DNA from: Symsagittifera roscoffensis | Lineage: Eukaryota > Xenacoelomorpha > Acoela > Convolutidae | Direction of reading: 5' to 3' | DNA length: 64,000 nt | Assembly (NCBI RefSeq): GCF_963678635.1 | Contig: NC_087068.1 | Location: 30,940,318 to 31,004,317 of the forward strand | Shown: piece by piece, positions 37,798-47,108 of the stretch | How the letters are laid out: each line of letters starts with the position of its first letter | Position numbering within the stretch: position 1 is the stretch's first letter | Made by a program: the position numbers and the translations under genes | The notes under the pieces: generated by a model | The model's input: the letters and a program-made list of their open reading frames with translations, nothing else | Told to the model about the DNA's origin: nothing | Database searches by the model: none

Positions 37798-38581
37798 ATT
37801 ATTTTATTAAAGGACTTAGGTAGACGAAAGAAAGACTAAAAAGTGAGAGGTATTAGGTTATTAGCACACAGGCTAGCTATCAGTGACTGCACTGGTAACT
37901 TGCCTTTCAATAAGAACCAGACCAAAACAAAACAGGTGCGAACTCGGATATTCGCGACACTAAGTCTAAATTAAAAAGAGCGTGATTCATTGGTGTAGAT
38001 TGTAACATAATACGTTTTTGGGAAAAGTGACTGCCCTGAGGATTTTAGTAGGTCTAGCTCGGGCAGTCCGAAGGCAGATAGGTAACACAGTACTCGGTGG
38101 GTGCAATAGACGCCCACTTGAGAAAATTACTGCCTTCAAAGTTTTGTCTGTTTGGTGCAGCACCGAGCAGGGAAAGCTTTTTCTTTAAAAGACAGGTTCG
38201 ACTATTGTACTGCGACCGACTAAGAGTACATTACACATACGTTTTTTTTATAGAAGTATTCATAGTGTGACATTAAATATATATATTTTATTTTTTGATT
38301 TTAAATCAACATAAACTGTGCTTGATTGGGTAGTGAGTACACTATCTTTTAAATTGACTGATAACATCATATTGTGCTAGTTTTCAAATCTTACCACCGA
38401 TAATCGGTTAGTGTGAATAAATTTTATACAAACTGTACCCTGATAACATACAGGGATTCGTGGTCACTATTTAAAAGAATCTTGTGAAAATTATTGTGTT
38501 GTGTCATTATTATTGTTAATAAAACTATAAGGTCTCTAGCAATCAGGTTAAGTATAGGCATTAAAAAGTGACAAATAGAGA

Positions 38582-38779
38582 ATGAGTCTAGAAAAGTCAA
38601 GGATACCAAAACGAGGTAATAGCTCTAGGAAATTCATACCTGAAAAGCAAAGAAAAACGATGACCGATCCTTTTGTGGATTGGATCAAGCGATCCCGGTC
38701 CGATAAAGGGGAGACGGTTTCAGGCAAATGGTTGAAACGAGAAGTCAGAAGACCTCAGAAGAGCGGAAAGAACTGTTAG
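38582..38779 (+). CDS. short ORF overlapping the gag start
   Basis: A 65-codon ORF begins with ATG at 38582 and overlaps the first 52 nt of gag in another frame. The predicted peptide is very basic (Lys/Arg-rich) and has no known domain. It could be a regulatory upstream ORF or may simply be fortuitous. Nothing else supports translation. Confidence 0.2.
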   Translation: MSLEKSRIPKRGNSSRKFIPEKQRKTMTDPFVDWIKRSRSDKGETVSGKWLKREVRRPQKSGKNC

Positions 38780-41700
38780 AAGTGGAGGTCAATACGGACC
38801 AAACCATGAACGACAACCAGGAAGTAAATGGACTGGAAGGGAGAGGCAGAAGGCTGGCGAGTGAATCTACTCCGGTAGAACAAGGCCATGATTTTGCCAC
38901 TTCCACCGGGACATTGGATCGAGAGGAGATGTCGGAACTGTCCGACATCTCGACTGAAATAGCGACAACTAGAAGATCTCCGACAGACAACACTATGATG
39001 GCAGGAGGAACTGGGAAACAAACAACGTCATCATCATTCTCAGAAAGAATGAAGAACACCTTCGGAAACATCTTTCCATTCAGCATGGGAGGAGGAGCAG
39101 GAAACGACGGTGAATCCCAGGAGGAAGAGGATGAAGAGGAGCAAGGGGACTTTGGATCTCAAGTCAGCCTCAATAGTTCGATCCAGGAGAATGAGGCACA
39201 CGTCGGAAGAGAGACTGGAACCTTGGACAAATTTGGTGTAGTGACAACGATAAGCAAAGAGGCAAACACACCGGGCCAGTCAAAAGACTTCGCGATTAGG
39301 ACAAGTTCAGAGCCACAAACTGGAGAGAGTAGAACCAGAGGGCTAGGCAACGCGTTAGCGGATCCTGAAATAGATAATGAAAAGACGTCGAGGCAGAGAG
39401 TTAAGGCTCGGATCTCGACCAGCACGAAGCTACCTGGGACCGGCAGGGTTACACCACCACTAGTGACGCCACTCGTGGATAACGGGGCAGCACTAGAGGA
39501 AGCCTTAAACATCATAGTGGACAGTTTAGGAGAACAAAACGAGCAGATGTCAATAAGGATGAGTGAACTAGAAAGGGCAGTCCACATTGAAAGAGAGAGT
39601 CTGAGGGAAGAAATAAACCGCAACAGACAAGAAGTTGGCGGGAGCGAAAAACGCTTGAAAGAAAGAACGGACGAACATATGGCGAGGAACTTGTCGCGAA
39701 TGACAAGAGAGGCGGAACAGCGAGAGTTACGCTTAAGAGACGACATGGAGAAGTTAAGAATACAACAAGAGCAGTCTCTTGGGACTCTTGACACAAAGAT
39801 AGACGCGATGATGGAGGGGCGAACTCAGGCTATCATGGATAGGTTGGACGGGCTACTAAGCAGCAAGAGTGGACCAAAAGAAGGAGAACAGAACTCGGGA
39901 GGTCCCAGCAGGGAACCGAGGGTGAACTTCAATGAACATCAAAAGAGGAAGACGTATGGATCCACTAGAGGCAGGGGCAGTTCATCAGGCTATGCCACAA
40001 GGGGTAATGGAGCATGGGGCCCGAACAGTAGAGCAAGTTCAACGGGGAACAGACAGACCTCTAACGAACGACCAACGCAAGGCACACATGCGACTGGGAG
40101 AAGTGATTCCGGCAACAGGGGGCATGCAAGCCCGAGGAGGAGTCATGTGGGCAAAGCGGGAAACACTCACGGTGATTCGGTTTGCAGGGATGCACCGCAC
40201 ACAGAACCTTCGACGAGGTGTGAGGACACTCAAGCAGGACACTCATGGGATGCCACGACAATGGCCACAGCATTTGAACCCCTAAACAGGTCTTTGGAGA
40301 CATTCCTGACAAGGTTATCAAGAACCAATGAACGCAGTGAGAAGTCCAGAAGAGTCTTTAAGAAACCAAGATGCTACAAAGACGAATCTGATGGCTGTAT
40401 TGATACCTGGATAGAGGTAATGAAGCTGCATTTCGAGGAAGAGGACTTGTCGGAGAGACAGGAATGCAGCGCGCTCACCAGCAACCTAGAAGGGACAGCC
40501 CTGAACTGTGTCATGGCCAAGAAGCAATATCAACGTGACACTGCTGAGAAAATCTTCGAAGTCTTGTTAAACCGTTTTGGATCAGGGGTGCAGGGACACC
40601 AGGCGATGATGCGCTTCGAGAAACGGAGGCAACGAGAAGATGAAACGATAGGCAAGTTTCTCGATGATTTGGAAATGCTGAGGAGACGCAGCCAACCGGA
40701 CGAGTCAAACCGAAGGATAAACTTGGCCGTAGCCTCGAAATTTATCGATGGTGTGAAGAATGATGAACTTCGTACGATGCTAGCAACGCATTACACACCA
40801 CTATCAACCAATGCGCCAACACCGGAGGAGTTGAGGCTCAAATCAAAAGAGTACCTTTTGTTGAAACCTCCTTCGAGATCTGGATATTACAAAAAAAATT
40901 ATGGCAATTTTAACAACGGACCAGCAAACCAAGGGAACAATTGGTACAAACCGAGGGATGATATGGACAAGAGACGCTCTTGTGCTAATTGCAGTTCAAC
41001 GGACCATCATGTGTCAGCATGCCCAGCTTACAAACAAGGCATGAAAGCAATAGGCTTTAGCCTCGAGGACGAAGATGCGTCAGAGTTGGACCATGAGGAT
41101 TTCATGAGAGGAGTAATTGCGAAATTCGGCCCGAGGTGTTTCTTTTGCAACTTGGAAGGTCATTTTAAATCAGATTGTCCGCAATTCTGGGATGCAGTGG
41201 CAGACATTAAGCATCCAAGACATGAAGAAGCTTTGTCAGGAGTGAAAGCCAGCAAGGCTCGACTTTTGAGTGAAGCAGAAGCACGCAGAAACGATAAACC
41301 TCAAGAGCTGGCGGCAAAGAAAATGCAAGCGGTAATAGAGGAGACACGTGAGCCGGAACCAGCAACTGCGGCTCACGACTTCAAGATCGATTATAAGGCA
41401 GCCGCGAGGGATGCTCTAAATAGAGTGCAGCAGGAACTAGTGACGAAAGAGATCGAACAAAAAGTGAAACTTGAACTGGAGAATGAAAAACTTCAGGAGC
41501 AACTGAATACCTTCGAAGCAACGGAGTTCGAGGAAACTAAAGCACCAAGCAGTTTGAGCATGAAGCTTAATGTGATCTCCGGTCAGAGGTTCGGCATGGT
41601 GCCGCAAGGAAGCAAGATACAGTCGATAATCTCAGTGGCTGGACATCAGGTGATCAGAAATCTGAGTGAACCATCCGAGTTCACTTTGATGCATTTGGAC

Positions 41701-41853
41701 ACATATGCAGATTATCTGAGGCAGGTGGAGCCACGCACCGAGTCGAGAGCTGTGCGAGCACTACTAACGACGGGTGGCCCTCGCATGAAGAAACTTCATG
41801 GACGCTACCTAGAGGTCTATGGGCCGTATCAAGTAATGCTGAACGTGGATTGA
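38728..41853 (+). CDS. gag: Gag polyprotein of the giant retrotransposon
   Basis: A structural protein that would form the virus-like particle and bind element RNA. It is 1,041 residues, long for Ty3/gypsy Gag. It starts MVETRSQ. Residues 1-250 are acidic and Ser/Thr/Gly-rich. Residues about 260-390 form a charged coiled coil, followed by an RG/SG-rich linker. About 545-700 is the retrotransposon Gag core (WIEVMKLHFEEEDLSE...). Two CCHC knuckles follow: CANCSSTDHHVSAC near 752-765 and CFFCNLEGHFKSDC near 805-818. A further 220-residue C-terminal part with helical Lys/Glu stretches is unusual. The frame is intact. It ends with TGA at 41851-41853, and the protease frame continues in the same reading frame after 45 nt, so Gag-Pol could be made by readthrough, unless the TGA is a mutation. 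Confidence 0.92.
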   Translation: MVETRSQKTSEERKELLEVEVNTDQTMNDNQEVNGLEGRGRRLASESTPVEQGHDFATSTGTLDREEMSELSDISTEIATTRRSPTDNTMMAGGTGKQTTSSSFSERMKNTFGNIFPFSMGGGAGNDGESQEEEDEEEQGDFGSQVSLNSSIQENEAHVGRETGTLDKFGVVTTISKEANTPGQSKDFAIRTSSEPQTGESRTRGLGNALADPEIDNEKTSRQRVKARISTSTKLPGTGRVTPPLVTPLVDNGAALEEALNIIVDSLGEQNEQMSIRMSELERAVHIERESLREEINRNRQEVGGSEKRLKERTDEHMARNLSRMTREAEQRELRLRDDMEKLRIQQEQSLGTLDTKIDAMMEGRTQAIMDRLDGLLSSKSGPKEGEQNSGGPSREPRVNFNEHQKRKTYGSTRGRGSSSGYATRGNGAWGPNSRASSTGNRQTSNERPTQGTHATGRSDSGNRGHASPRRSHVGKAGNTHGDSVCRDAPHTEPSTRCEDTQAGHSWDATTMATAFEPLNRSLETFLTRLSRTNERSEKSRRVFKKPRCYKDESDGCIDTWIEVMKLHFEEEDLSERQECSALTSNLEGTALNCVMAKKQYQRDTAEKIFEVLLNRFGSGVQGHQAMMRFEKRRQREDETIGKFLDDLEMLRRRSQPDESNRRINLAVASKFIDGVKNDELRTMLATHYTPLSTNAPTPEELRLKSKEYLLLKPPSRSGYYKKNYGNFNNGPANQGNNWYKPRDDMDKRRSCANCSSTDHHVSACPAYKQGMKAIGFSLEDEDASELDHEDFMRGVIAKFGPRCFFCNLEGHFKSDCPQFWDAVADIKHPRHEEALSGVKASKARLLSEAEARRNDKPQELAAKKMQAVIEETREPEPATAAHDFKIDYKAAARDALNRVQQELVTKEIEQKVKLELENEKLQEQLNTFEATEFEETKAPSSLSMKLNVISGQRFGMVPQGSKIQSIISVAGHQVIRNLSEPSEFTLMHLDTYADYLRQVEPRTESRAVRALLTTGGPRMKKLHGRYLEVYGPYQVMLNVD

Positions 41854-41898
41854 ATCAGTATTTACACCAGGACTTATGTAACAACAGATGATGACCAA

Positions 41899-43134
41899 AT
41901 GGGGCAGATCTATTTGGGAGAAGAGGAACTCAAAGTCCACAGGATAGGCCATGACGCCATGATGGAACAAGACGCAGTACACATTGGGTATGAAGCAGAT
42001 GTGACCGCACATCTGCTCGACACCAACGGAACAAAAATCGGAGTCACAGGGCTTCTGGACACAGGAGCGGTAGTGAGTGTGATGCCGATAAAAACTTGGG
42101 AAAAAATGGGCTTCACGCGGGAAGATCTAATTCCAACGAATCTCCGACTGGCCGCCGCCAATCGAGGAGCTATCTACGTGGCCGGAAGAACACCAATAAC
42201 GGTCCTCCACATGGGAGGACGGGATCTTTGGATGAGCTTCCTGGTGGTAGAGAATCTGGACGACGCCGACCAATTCATCTTGGGCAGAGATTTTGTCAGG
42301 AATTTTGAGGTGATGATTGACTTGAACAACGGTCTGATACGGATTAGAAACCCGGACCGGAAGTATGTTAAGAGACCAATTAATAGGATAATCACAGACG
42401 AAAACAAGGTACCAATTTTTTTGGATAGAAAAGTAAAATTACAACCAGGACAGGCTGTGGTAGCAATTTTTAGAATGAAAAATTTGAATTCGTTAAGTGA
42501 TAGTAAACAGGTTTGCTTAGTACCGAATCCAAATAACCAGAGTTCGGTGATTTTAGGCCGGAGCTTCTCGGTAACGCGAAACGGACTGTGTGTCAGTGTG
42601 TTGTTGAACACACTGGACACCACGGTTTCAATCCAGCGTGGAAAGAAGCTTGGCTACGCTTTGCCGATGAGGACCGACTATGAGGAGACACAAAACTTGA
42701 AGAAATATAGTGTGAAAGACTGTCCTTATCATGCCAATAAAGATAAAATTTTAAAGAGGATTAATGAATTAAAATCTATTCATAAATTGTTTTCAATGAA
42801 ATCCGAAACGGACGACGGCTTATCAAGCTGCTCGAACTTTCCGGAACGCCCCTCGTCATATGAACTAGAATCTGACAAACCGGTTTTGCCAGAGATAGAA
42901 CATTTAAAAGGGAAAATAGGTGAAGGAGATTTCAAAAAATTGCGGGACCTCCTAAATCGGAACGCAGATGTATTTTCAAAGCATAAGGCGGATATCGGCT
43001 GCTGTAATTTCGTCGAACACGAAATCGAACTAGAAGAGGGCGCCGTTCCCCATAGGGAAGGCGCAAGGCGAATGACGCCACACAAATCGGAAGCGTGCCG
43101 AGCGGAAATAGAAATGTTGTTGAATACGATATGA
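41899..43134 (+). CDS. pol: Pol: aspartic protease and N-terminal RT region
   Basis: The first part of Pol, in the same frame as gag. Residues about 45-135 are a retropepsin-like protease. The active site is LLDTGAVVS (Asp54-Thr-Gly), the second hallmark is ILGRDF at 127-132, and it would cleave Gag-Pol as a homodimer. After a linker, residues about 330-411 resemble the region that leads into RT fingers (KLRDLLNRNADVFSKHKADIG; VEHEIELEEGAVPHREGAR). The frame stops at 43132-43134, in the middle of the RT. The RT sequence continues in the next frame from about 43110, which indicates a one-base indel. The protease itself looks intact. The first ATG of this frame is 41899, but readthrough from gag is equally possible. 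Confidence 0.88.
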   Translation: MGQIYLGEEELKVHRIGHDAMMEQDAVHIGYEADVTAHLLDTNGTKIGVTGLLDTGAVVSVMPIKTWEKMGFTREDLIPTNLRLAAANRGAIYVAGRTPITVLHMGGRDLWMSFLVVENLDDADQFILGRDFVRNFEVMIDLNNGLIRIRNPDRKYVKRPINRIITDENKVPIFLDRKVKLQPGQAVVAIFRMKNLNSLSDSKQVCLVPNPNNQSSVILGRSFSVTRNGLCVSVLLNTLDTTVSIQRGKKLGYALPMRTDYEETQNLKKYSVKDCPYHANKDKILKRINELKSIHKLFSMKSETDDGLSSCSNFPERPSSYELESDKPVLPEIEHLKGKIGEGDFKKLRDLLNRNADVFSKHKADIGCCNFVEHEIELEEGAVPHREGARRMTPHKSEACRAEIEMLLNTI

Positions 43135-43315
43135 TAGAACCCTCGAAATCGCCATGGGCTTGCGGAGTAGTAATGGCGAAAAAGAAAGGGGGGCAGCTTA
43201 GATTTTGTTGCGACTTTCGTTTCTTGAACGCGGTAACGATAAAAGATGCGTACCCGATACCGCGAATAGACGAGAGCCTATCTAAGCTTGGTGATGCCAA
43301 GTTCTTCACCACAAT
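43110..43315 (+). pseudogene. pol: Pol: reverse transcriptase fingers, palm deleted
   Basis: The frame continues with MIEPSKSPWACGVVMAKKKG, then FCCDFRFLNAVTIKDAYPIPR and LGDAKFFTTI. These are the conserved N-terminal blocks of a Ty3/gypsy RT. Directly after FFTT the sequence jumps (near 43311-43316) to FIKGYVDKVYPMQKLM, which normally lies after the palm and thumb. The first catalytic Asp block, the motif B block and the YxDD block are all missing. From family comparison about 130-150 residues are lost. The junction also changes frame. RT from this copy cannot be active. Confidence 0.9.
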
Positions 43316-43959
43316 TCATAAAAGGATATGTGGACAAGGTGTACCCGATGCAGAAGCTGATGCGCAACAAAGGGAAAAAGTTCGAATGGAACGATGAGGC
43401 ACAGGTTGCTTTCGAGAACATAAAGCGGGAACTGTGCGAAGCGCCAGTGCTTGGCATGCCTACAGAAAAGGGCATGTATATTCTCGACACAGACGCATCG
43501 GTGGTGGCCATCTCAGGAATCTTGCATCAATAGCAAGAATGGAACGGAAGAACAGTTCTCCGTCCCATTGTATACGGCAGCAAAGTCTTGAGTGACACAG
43601 AGATGAAATATGGCGCACCAAAAGCAGAAATGTTTGCAGTAGTCACCTTCGTGGAGAAGTACCATGCATACTTGGGGAGCGCTCCCTTCAAGTTACGCGT
43701 GGACAACAGAGCGTTATCCTGGTTGAAGACCTACTCGATGGATCAGAGTTATATTGGCAGATGGATAGTAAGATTGGATGGTTACCATATGATAATCGAA
43801 CATAGGATGCGTGATAAACACCAGAATGCTGACAGCCTCAGCAAGAAAACTGAGTTCTATGAAAGATTGGAGCAGAAGCAGGCCAATCAGGCGGAAATAA
43901 AGGAGGGATTCTCGTTTCTGGACAAAGAAACTTATGAAGCGCTTCCCTTAACGAGATGA
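43316..43959 (+). pseudogene. pol: Pol: RNase H domain with in-frame stop
   Basis: The RT tail (FIKGYVDKVYPMQKLM, FEWNDEAQVAFENIKREL) is followed by an RNase H fold: YILDTDASVVAISGILHQ (first Asp), AEMFAVVTFVEKY (Glu), RVDNRALSW (Asp) and RDKHQNADSLSKK (last His/Asp region). All four catalytic acidic positions can be seen. A TAG stop at 43531-43533 falls right after GILHQ, and a TGA at 43957-43959 separates this block from the spacer that follows. The domain would degrade the RNA strand of RNA/DNA hybrids in an intact copy. Confidence 0.88.
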
Positions 43960-45456
43960 TTGGATAAGTCTGGACATCCAATTCCAGGGCACCCTGAGTT
44001 ACCTGTAGAGAAAGCAGCCGAGATGAAGATCCTATCCAAGGAGGACCCGGTCCCCTTGGATCTGTTGCTGCGCTCGAACCTGGTCCAGCAAGAACTCTCT
44101 CGCATGAACATAAACAGCCTCTCATTATTGGATAAAACGGTGCAAGTCACACCGCAAGTGATGCGGATGCTGGGTGGATTGTTAGAAAGAGAAGTGACCA
44201 GAGATGACCCCGAGTGGACAGCTGCAGTGGCATCGTTAACAGTCAGTGAGAAAGTGAAGATCATGCCGTCCAGACGACAGCACGAAGAGAACGAGAGGGA
44301 TTGTAGGACAATAGTTCAGCAACTAGTATCCTCAATACCCCAAGAGATTTTCACCAGTACTTCTTACGGACAGAAAGAACAGGGGAGCAGCAAGCGAAGG
44401 AAAACCGTCACCTTTGTGGACCGGGTTAAAGAGGGTGAAGAGGTAGAACAAAATCTGCTGCAAGACTATTTGTCCGGGGAGAAGGATGATGAGAAGAACC
44501 AGCGATCACAAGATCAACACCCGGGACGAGAAAATTTGTCCGGGGAGTCTGAGATAAACGAGAAAATTCCTGATGAGAAACAGGACCTAGAGAACAAGGT
44601 TTTGTCCGGGAAGTTCAGATGGATGCGAAGAAGGCACAGACATGATCTGGAGGAGCGTGCAGTCTCCAGCACAACCTCTTCGACGGATGATAATTCAGGA
44701 AGCTCAGGAATGGATACCTATTCAGACAGGAATTCGAGCTCGGGATCAGAACTGTCAGAACTGGCAATACACACGCTACTAGTGGAAACTCGGGCAAGGG
44801 ACCTGGACAGAGAGGTGTACCAGGATGCTGACAGTGATCGCTACCTAATACCAAGCGAAAGAGTCTTTGACAACGCAGCGGATGACTTAGAGACGATAGC
44901 GGTATCGAAACGTTCGATAAGCCTGTTGCCGCAGAAAGAGGTAGTCAGGACTGATCTTCAGCCGTTTGAACAAGAGACACAACCGTTGGCGAAGATTTGG
45001 TGCGTTAAGATGGAAGAAGACACACATCAGCCCAACGAGCTGAATAGTCAGATGAGAGTCATGAAGACATACTTGAAGGCGAGATACAGACTCTCGGACC
45101 TTCTAAGAGCGCAGAGAAATGATCGCATGACAAGCAACCTGAAAAGGAGGATCGAGAATGGTTCTCCGGATAAAGGGGACCTCGAGGAAGATAGTTATCG
45201 CATCCTGAGACAATACTTCATGCAGAAGGAAGGTAGGTTATATTTGAACAAGGACGGGATCGTGGCTTGCAAAAGAAGGGAGGAAGACAGAGTCCTATAC
45301 AAGTATAACTCGATAGTGTTACCGCAACTCTATCAGACAGAACTATTATTCAGGTCACATGATCAGATGGGCCATCAGGGGATCGACAAAGTATATCAGA
45401 GGATCCTGAAGCGCTTTGAGTGGCCTGGGATGAAAAGGCATGCGAGAAATGGGTAA
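43960..45456 (+). CDS. pol: Pol: long charged spacer and integrase zinc finger (N-part)
   Basis: About 450 residues of acidic, Ser-rich and probably largely disordered sequence lie between RNase H and integrase, where most Ty3/gypsy Pol proteins have well under 100. LSGE-type tetrapeptides recur at 44471, 44538 and 44603. Towards the end, LLFRSHDQMGHQGIDKVYQR is the first half of the integrase HHCC zinc-binding domain, with two His. The frame ends at 45456 after FEWPGMKR. The two Cys of the HHCC domain are in the next frame, so a one-base indel lies near 45435-45450. The frame has no ATG at its start because it is the continuation of Pol after the TGA at 43957. Confidence 0.82.
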   Translation: MDKSGHPIPGHPELPVEKAAEMKILSKEDPVPLDLLLRSNLVQQELSRMNINSLSLLDKTVQVTPQVMRMLGGLLEREVTRDDPEWTAAVASLTVSEKVKIMPSRRQHEENERDCRTIVQQLVSSIPQEIFTSTSYGQKEQGSSKRRKTVTFVDRVKEGEEVEQNLLQDYLSGEKDDEKNQRSQDQHPGRENLSGESEINEKIPDEKQDLENKVLSGKFRWMRRRHRHDLEERAVSSTTSSTDDNSGSSGMDTYSDRNSSSGSELSELAIHTLLVETRARDLDREVYQDADSDRYLIPSERVFDNAADDLETIAVSKRSISLLPQKEVVRTDLQPFEQETQPLAKIWCVKMEEDTHQPNELNSQMRVMKTYLKARYRLSDLLRAQRNDRMTSNLKRRIENGSPDKGDLEEDSYRILRQYFMQKEGRLYLNKDGIVACKRREEDRVLYKYNSIVLPQLYQTELLFRSHDQMGHQGIDKVYQRILKRFEWPGMKRHARNG

Positions 45457-46259
45457 CAGCATGTCTGTCATGCCAACAGGTCAAGGATCCAAGGAAGTTG
45501 CGATTTCCTTTACAATCGATCGAGTCGTCTGAATTCAACGAGGTGGTGCAAATAGATCACCAAAAGATATGCATGACAGACAATGGTTATAATCAGGTGC
45601 TGGTCATGATAGATCATTTCACGAAGTATGCAGAGGCCGTGCCCTGCATAACTGCCTCGGCGGAAGAGACATGCGACCACCTGATCAATACGTGGATAGC
45701 AAGACATGGTTGTCCGATGACGTTTCAATCGGATAATGGAACAGCTTTCGTAGGAGAGCTTACGAAAGAGCTTATGAGACGCTCACAGGTCGCTCAGGCT
45801 CACTCCACGACATACCACCCTCAGACGAATGGCTTAGTGGAAAGACAGAACAGGACGTTAGTGTCGATGCTGAGAGTATATTGTTCCAGGTACATGACAG
45901 ATTGGGACAGATACCTTCCACAGGTGATGGGAGCATATAACAGCACGCAACACTCCACCACTGGAGTCAGTCCACACATGATGCTAACTGGACACGAAAA
46001 GTCTTTACCCTTAACCTTCTTCTACCCAGAATATGAGGGAAAGAAAACGTCCCCACAGGTCTACGTGAGGGATGTGATCAGACGCCAACAGGAGTTGAAC
46101 GATTTGTGTAGACGAAATACTCAGCAGGCACAGGCAAGGCAGAGGAAAAGATTCGACAAGAAAGCAGCTGGTGCAAAGGCTTACTCGGTGGGAGACTACG
46201 TATGGGTATTCCAGAACGTTATACCACCGAAAGGGACAAAAAAGCTCCTAAAAAAATGA
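45420..46259 (+). CDS. pol: Pol: integrase catalytic core
   Basis: Joins the cDNA to host DNA. WVTACLSCQQV supplies the two Cys of the HHCC zinc finger. The rve core shows the DDE triad: VVQIDHQ (about 45550), FQSDNGTAF (about 45730), and HPQTNGLVERQNR with the Glu (about 45840). Downstream YNSTQHSTTGVSPHMML is the usual motif after the third catalytic residue. The C-terminal part (YSVGDYVWVFQNVIPPKGTKKL) leads into a GPF/Y-type module. A TGA at 46257-46259 replaces the codon expected for the Trp that usually precedes RGPF. The core itself looks intact. It overlaps the previous frame by 37 nt because of the upstream indel. Confidence 0.92.
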   Translation: MAWDEKACEKWVTACLSCQQVKDPRKLRFPLQSIESSEFNEVVQIDHQKICMTDNGYNQVLVMIDHFTKYAEAVPCITASAEETCDHLINTWIARHGCPMTFQSDNGTAFVGELTKELMRRSQVAQAHSTTYHPQTNGLVERQNRTLVSMLRVYCSRYMTDWDRYLPQVMGAYNSTQHSTTGVSPHMMLTGHEKSLPLTFFYPEYEGKKTSPQVYVRDVIRRQQELNDLCRRNTQQAQARQRKRFDKKAAGAKAYSVGDYVWVFQNVIPPKGTKKLLKK

Positions 46260-47108
46260 AGGGGACCCTTCATGATTACAGAGAAGCATCAGGAGGGACG
46301 CTTTTATAGACTGAGTACTGGCCGAGCCGCCCACTACGAGAATATAAAGCCACACAATCCATCGACAGAAGACTGGTGTATACCTGCAGACATGGAAGAA
46401 GGGGATTATCTAATGATGGATCCTGTTTGTGAGGTCAATGAAAAAGGCACCAGGGAGAAGAACGATGGAAACGAAGTCGTAGAGGAAGGTACGGATACAC
46501 CGCTGGACCTGGATCCGAACGAACAGATCGAAGCGGACGATGAAACCTTACCCTACGCAGAGGAAGATTGGCAGGATCCCGAACAGATAGAGGTTCCCAA
46601 GAACTTGGAACCGGATCTTCCGTTCACCATACAGACTCGTCAGAAGGACGGGATGAGACCAAGAAAGAAATACACTTCTTACGGTGACGACTTTGTAGTG
46701 GATAAGATTGATCTAAAGAAGATAGTGGAGGAAGTAGTGGGTCTAGAGGAAATAACTGTGTCACAAGACATTGACATAGTCGATGATCACGACGATGAGT
46801 GGGTTGACGACTGGTCAAAAATTGAGGTAGAATTCAACGACGAGCAACAGCAGTCTCACGAACAAGACTTGACGAACCTGCGTGTCTTAGAGTGGCTGAA
46901 TGAAACGACCTCGGATCCTGAGGAGACCAGTGTCACGATCCAAGACGTAGATCGTGAAAGCATGAAATACATCAAGACCAAACGAGAGGATCCTTCCTGG
47001 GCTGCCCAGGAAGGACGACTACTCATCCCAGCTTCTAACCTTGACTTGATACCCGGTATGCGATCGACGGGGACGTCGATGGATATTTTGTCCGGGGAGT
47101 GGGGGTAG
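46260..47108 (+). CDS. pol: Pol: GPF/Y module and acidic tail
   Basis: This stretch is in frame with the integrase core after the TGA at 46257. It begins RGPFMITEKHQEGRFYRL, the GPF/Y-type module of Ty3/gypsy integrases, and continues YENIKPHNPSTEDW. From about residue 50 it becomes strongly acidic (Asp/Glu-rich, with DDHDDEWVDDW) for some 200 residues. The frame ends TAG at 47106-47108, after MDILSGEWG. The macro-domain frame starts within the same few bases and has no ATG, so the macro domain was probably fused to the Pol C-terminus before a one-base loss near 47085-47100. The acidic tail has no named domain; acidic tails can bind basic nuclear proteins, but that is a guess here. Confidence 0.75.
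   Translation, partial: RGPFMITEKHQEGRFYRLSTGRAAHYENIKPHNPSTEDWCIPADMEEGDYLMMDPVCEVNEKGTREKNDGNEVVEEGTDTPLDLDPNEQIEADDETLPYAEEDWQDPEQIEVPKNLEPDLPFTIQTRQKDGMRPRKKYTSYGDDFVVDKIDLKKIVEEVVGLEEITVSQDIDIVDDHDDEWVDDWSKIEVEFNDEQQQSHEQDLTNLRVLEWLNETTSDPEETSVTIQDVDRESMKYIKTKREDPSWAAQEGRLLIPASNLDLIPGMRSTGTSMDILSGEWG

Larger units (their letters stand above)
35658..38727 (+). other. 3-kb untranslated leader with repeated 13-mer
   Basis: The region between the 5' LTR and gag has no convincing ORF of its own. It carries 14 copies of a 13-mer close to AATCCGGAGGGGT. They start at 36219, 36248, 36480, 36957, 37309, 37528, 37602, 37653, 37678, 37694, 37719, 37735, 37760 and 37785. The last seven are spaced 25, 16, 25, 16, 25 and 25 nt apart. 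ACCCTTCAC also recurs (36424, 37324, 37484). Packaging, dimerisation or protein binding are possible roles. Confidence 0.85.
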
